DNA of 64,000 nucleotides from VBAU01 sp036005185. GTDB taxonomy: Bacteria; Bacteroidota; Bacteroidia; Chitinophagales; Chitinophagaceae. The DNA is taken from NCBI GenBank assembly GCA_036005185.1, contig DASYQS010000008.1, positions 1-64,000 of the forward strand, in the 5' to 3' direction. The position numbers and the translations under genes were made by a program. The notes below the pieces were generated by a model. That model saw only the letters and a program-made list of their open reading frames with translations. It was not told where the DNA came from and did not search any database. How positions within the stretch are numbered: position 1 is the first letter of the stretch; each line of letters opens with the position of its first letter. Below, piece by piece: positions 62,026 through 64,000 of the stretch.

Positions 62026-62733
62026 TTACCCTGCATAGCAATAAGCGCATTTATTTTCCTGTGCCCGGCCTACAGCCCACACACCGGAAGGTACAACCGT
62101 GATGCCTGGTAGTAACCCGGCTTTCCATTCCTTCAGCACATCTTCATGCTTCATGCTCATTTTTTCAGCTGCCACAGCACTATAAACTGTCAGGGCAGCA
62201 TTACAAACAACAAACTGCACACCGCTGTCTTGTAATTCATTAATGCCTACTTCTACTGCTCCGAATCCCGGAATTTTGAAAGTGCCTTTAGCCGGTTTCC
62301 AAAATACATTGCGGGTTACAGCTTTTTGCTCCTGGTCCTTTGCGCCAAAAAACTCACCAAAATTGTATTTTGTCCAAAGTTTATCTTCCATAGCATAAGG
62401 AATTGCACTATGTCTCAGAACAACTACTACACTGTTTTCTTTCTCCGGAGTTCCTGTGGCCATATTTGTAAGAAGAAACACTCTTGGCCAGGCAAAAGGA
62501 AACAGCCAAACCGGTTCGACTACATCAAATACAATACGATGTCTGCCTTTTAAATTTTTAAAGACCTGTTCAGCAGGATCGTCGGGATTAGGTGTTTGTG
62601 TAAATCCGGGGCTTGCATGAAGTTGTTGTAATGGACTTATGGTTGCAATACCCATGGCTGCCGCACCTGCGGCAATGCCGCCTAAAAAGCCACGGCGTGT
62701 GGTTTGATCATTTTCATGCGTTGGCATAAACAT
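62026..62733 (-). CDS. Tat-exported DsrE-like protein
   Basis: The 235-residue protein starts with a twin-arginine signal (TTRRGFLGGIAAGAAAMGIA); ATG 62727 is an equal alternative. The mature part resembles the DsrE/DsrF superfamily (KGRHRIVFDVVEPVWLFPFA, VVVVLRHSAIPYAMEDKLW, GVQFVVCNAALTVYSAVAAE), a fold used in sulfur transfer, with one Cys in the typical VVCNAAL position and a C-terminal pair KCAYCYAG. Tat export fits a folded or cofactor-bearing protein. It lies tail-to-tail with the TsdA-like gene, which suggests, but does not show, a common sulfur pathway. Confidence 0.75.
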   Translation of the reverse strand: MFMPTHENDQTTRRGFLGGIAAGAAAMGIATISPLQQLHASPGFTQTPNPDDPAEQVFKNLKGRHRIVFDVVEPVWLFPFAWPRVFLLTNMATGTPEKENSVVVVLRHSAIPYAMEDKLWTKYNFGEFFGAKDQEQKAVTRNVFWKPAKGTFKIPGFGAVEVGINELQDSGVQFVVCNAALTVYSAVAAEKMSMKHEDVLKEWKAGLLPGITVVPSGVWAVGRAQENKCAYCYAG

Positions 62734-62861
62734 TAGTTTTATAGTAAATAAATGGTGTTGCGAAAAACTTTAAAAAGCTACGAAAAAAGATAACGATAAC
62801 AATAAAATTTTTTAGTGAATGCAGATTGGGGCGTAGTATAAAACTTAAAACCTCAAACGAT

Positions 62862-62869
62862 TAACTTTG
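62862..62869 (+). promoter_or_regulatory. Probable -7 element TAACTTTG before ctaA
   Basis: TAACTTTG matches TAnnTTTG and ends eight bases before the start codon. No TTG at the usual distance. Confidence 0.35.
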
Positions 62870-62877
62870 CGGCCACA

Positions 62878-63942
62878 ATGAAAACTAGTTTTTCGCAACC
62901 TTCATCCCGACCTGTTGCTATTTGGTTGTTAGTTGGTGTTGCCATGTTGATTATTCAGGTTTTATTAGGAGGAATTACAAGGCTAACCGGTTCAGGGCTT
63001 TCAATTACAGAATGGAAACCAATTATGGGAGCGTTGCCCCCAATGAATGATGAGCAATGGAATGTTGCTTTTGATAAATACAAACAAATCGCTCAATATA
63101 AATATCTCAATTCTTCATTTACTCTGAGCGATTTTAAATTTATTTTTTTCTGGGAATGGTTCCATCGTTTATGGGCACGATTGATCGGTGTGGCTTTTAT
63201 TATTCCATTCATTATTTTTTTAATTCAGAAAAGATTTAAAAGGCAAATGATCAGACCTATGATCATTTTGTTTTTGCTTGGAGCATTGCAGGGATTGGTT
63301 GGATGGATCATGGTGATGAGCGGCTTGGAAGATTCTAATCGCTTGTATGTGAGCCATTATAGGCTGGCCATTCATTTTATTTTAGCACTGTTATTAATCT
63401 GCTATACCATTTGGTTCGCATTGGAATTACTAATACCTCAAGAAAAAATTGTAGCAAACAGTTCCTTAAAAAAATTTACCGGATGGCTGATTGCGATTCT
63501 CGTTATTCAGCTTATTTATGGGGCATTCATGGCAGGGTTGAAAGCTGCAAGCTATGCCCCTACCTGGCCGGATATAAATGGAAATTTTTTTCCGCAAGGC
63601 GGATCACCCTCGTCAGGCCTATTGCAACTGTTTGATAACCCTATCATGGTTCATTTTATACATCGCAACCTTGCTTATCTAGTCACCATTTTAATTATTG
63701 TCTGGTATTTTAAATCGCGAAGAATTGAAAGTAGTTTATTGTTCAACAAAACGAGCTGGCTGCCTGTGACTATTGTTTTAGCACAAGTTATTTTAGGAAT
63801 ACTTACAGTTTTAAATTCGCCATACCCAAAAAGGTTGCTATGGCTAGGCGTAGCTCATCAGTTTGTAGCAATGCTGTTGCTGCTTTCTTTAGTGTTTGAA
63901 TACTATTTGCTCCAAAAAAAAGAAAAGTTAATAGCCGCCTGA
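62878..63942 (+). CDS. ctaA: Heme A synthase (CtaA/Cox15)
   Basis: The 354-residue protein has eight membrane helices in two repeats. Motifs: VLLGGITRLTGSGLSITEWKP, WEWFHRLWARLIG (His), SHYRLAIHF, FIHRNLAYLV and GVAHQFVAMLL (second pair of His ligands). It oxidises heme O to heme A for cytochrome c oxidase. The size and the motifs fit the long Cox15-like form. The remaining 58 bases to the window end carry no feature. Confidence 0.95.
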   Translation: MKTSFSQPSSRPVAIWLLVGVAMLIIQVLLGGITRLTGSGLSITEWKPIMGALPPMNDEQWNVAFDKYKQIAQYKYLNSSFTLSDFKFIFFWEWFHRLWARLIGVAFIIPFIIFLIQKRFKRQMIRPMIILFLLGALQGLVGWIMVMSGLEDSNRLYVSHYRLAIHFILALLLICYTIWFALELLIPQEKIVANSSLKKFTGWLIAILVIQLIYGAFMAGLKAASYAPTWPDINGNFFPQGGSPSSGLLQLFDNPIMVHFIHRNLAYLVTILIIVWYFKSRRIESSLLFNKTSWLPVTIVLAQVILGILTVLNSPYPKRLLWLGVAHQFVAMLLLLSLVFEYYLLQKKEKLIAA

Positions 63943-64000
63943 ATAATTTTCCTATAGTTGAACTTGCCACGATTAATCAGTATTTTTAATTATGGTTCCT

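Noticed and set aside
1..64000. tRNA, rRNA, origin or phage genes
   Set aside because: I looked in the spacers for tRNA-like T-loops, rRNA stretches, DnaA-box clusters and integrase or phage motifs and found none I could support.

Overview
The window reads as chromosomal DNA of a member of the Bacteroidota, most likely family Chitinophagaceae. Reasons visible in the sequence: AT-rich coding with short AT-rich spacers and almost no Shine-Dalgarno motifs; promoters of the Bacteroidota type (TTG/TTTG, 19 bp, TAnnTTTG) in front of a MarR gene and korB; a gliding lipoprotein GldB, a Bat (aerotolerance) operon, many small lipoproteins with Bacteroidota-type signal peptides, and the dispersed filler repeats (CTCCCCTTTAGGGG, CACAGAG/CACGGAG palindromes, CCTGCC hairpins) common in this phylum. 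No rRNA, tRNA, CRISPR array or intact insertion sequence was seen.

Layout. 1-5.5 kb: 3' end of a molybdenum hydroxylase large subunit, an outer-membrane beta-barrel protein carrying a kinase-like N-terminal region, a DUF4468-like protein, a glycine-zipper protein with an apparent frameshift, and a small lipoprotein. 5.6-11.2 kb (accessory in character): a Fic AMP-transferase with an array of putative operator half-sites, an FAD oxidoreductase, tandem palindromic repeats, a lipase-maturation-factor homologue, and a HigBA toxin-antitoxin pair bracketed by a 20-bp direct repeat. 11.4-16.7 kb: exported isoaspartyl methyltransferase, a membrane spermidine-synthase-like protein, and a DUF885 lipoprotein. 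16.7-17.3 kb: a decayed REP-associated (RAYT) transposase with a 27-bp minisatellite, joined in frame to a stray signal peptide. 17.4-20.1 kb: a BlaI/BlaR1-type repressor and membrane protease pair whose sensor carries 29-residue repeats. 20-28 kb: TauE/SafE exporter, DUF488, ChaN-like, START, CopD-like, GldB and NAD synthetase.

28.9-33.8 kb: moxR, DUF58, batD-like and batA followed by rsgA. 34-40 kb: gamma-carbonic anhydrase-like protein, class III aminotransferase, polytopic membrane protein, then glpD-glpF for glycerol use. 41-47 kb: an orphan OppC-type permease, GT2 glycosyltransferase, MarR regulator with promoter and palindromic operator at its start codon, and an acyl-CoA dehydrogenase. 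47-52.3 kb: an amidase and the complete oxidative pentose phosphate branch in transcription order gnd, zwf, pgl. 52.5-59.8 kb: multihaem-type cytochrome, S9 peptidase, AhpD-like protein, korB without korA, JmjC-like cupin, Sua5/YrdC and RNase HII.

59.8-63.9 kb: two half-size YeeE/YedE transporters and a dihaem cytochrome resembling thiosulfate dehydrogenase TsdA in one operon, a convergent Tat-exported DsrE-like protein, and heme A synthase. This looks like a compact sulfur-compound (thiosulfate) module and is one of the better candidates for a system worth testing. Other strong candidates are the kinase-like/beta-barrel fusion, the BlaR1 sensor with repeats, and repeated cases where dispersed filler repeats have been absorbed into the ends or middle of housekeeping genes (DUF58, zwf, gnd, pgl, glpD).
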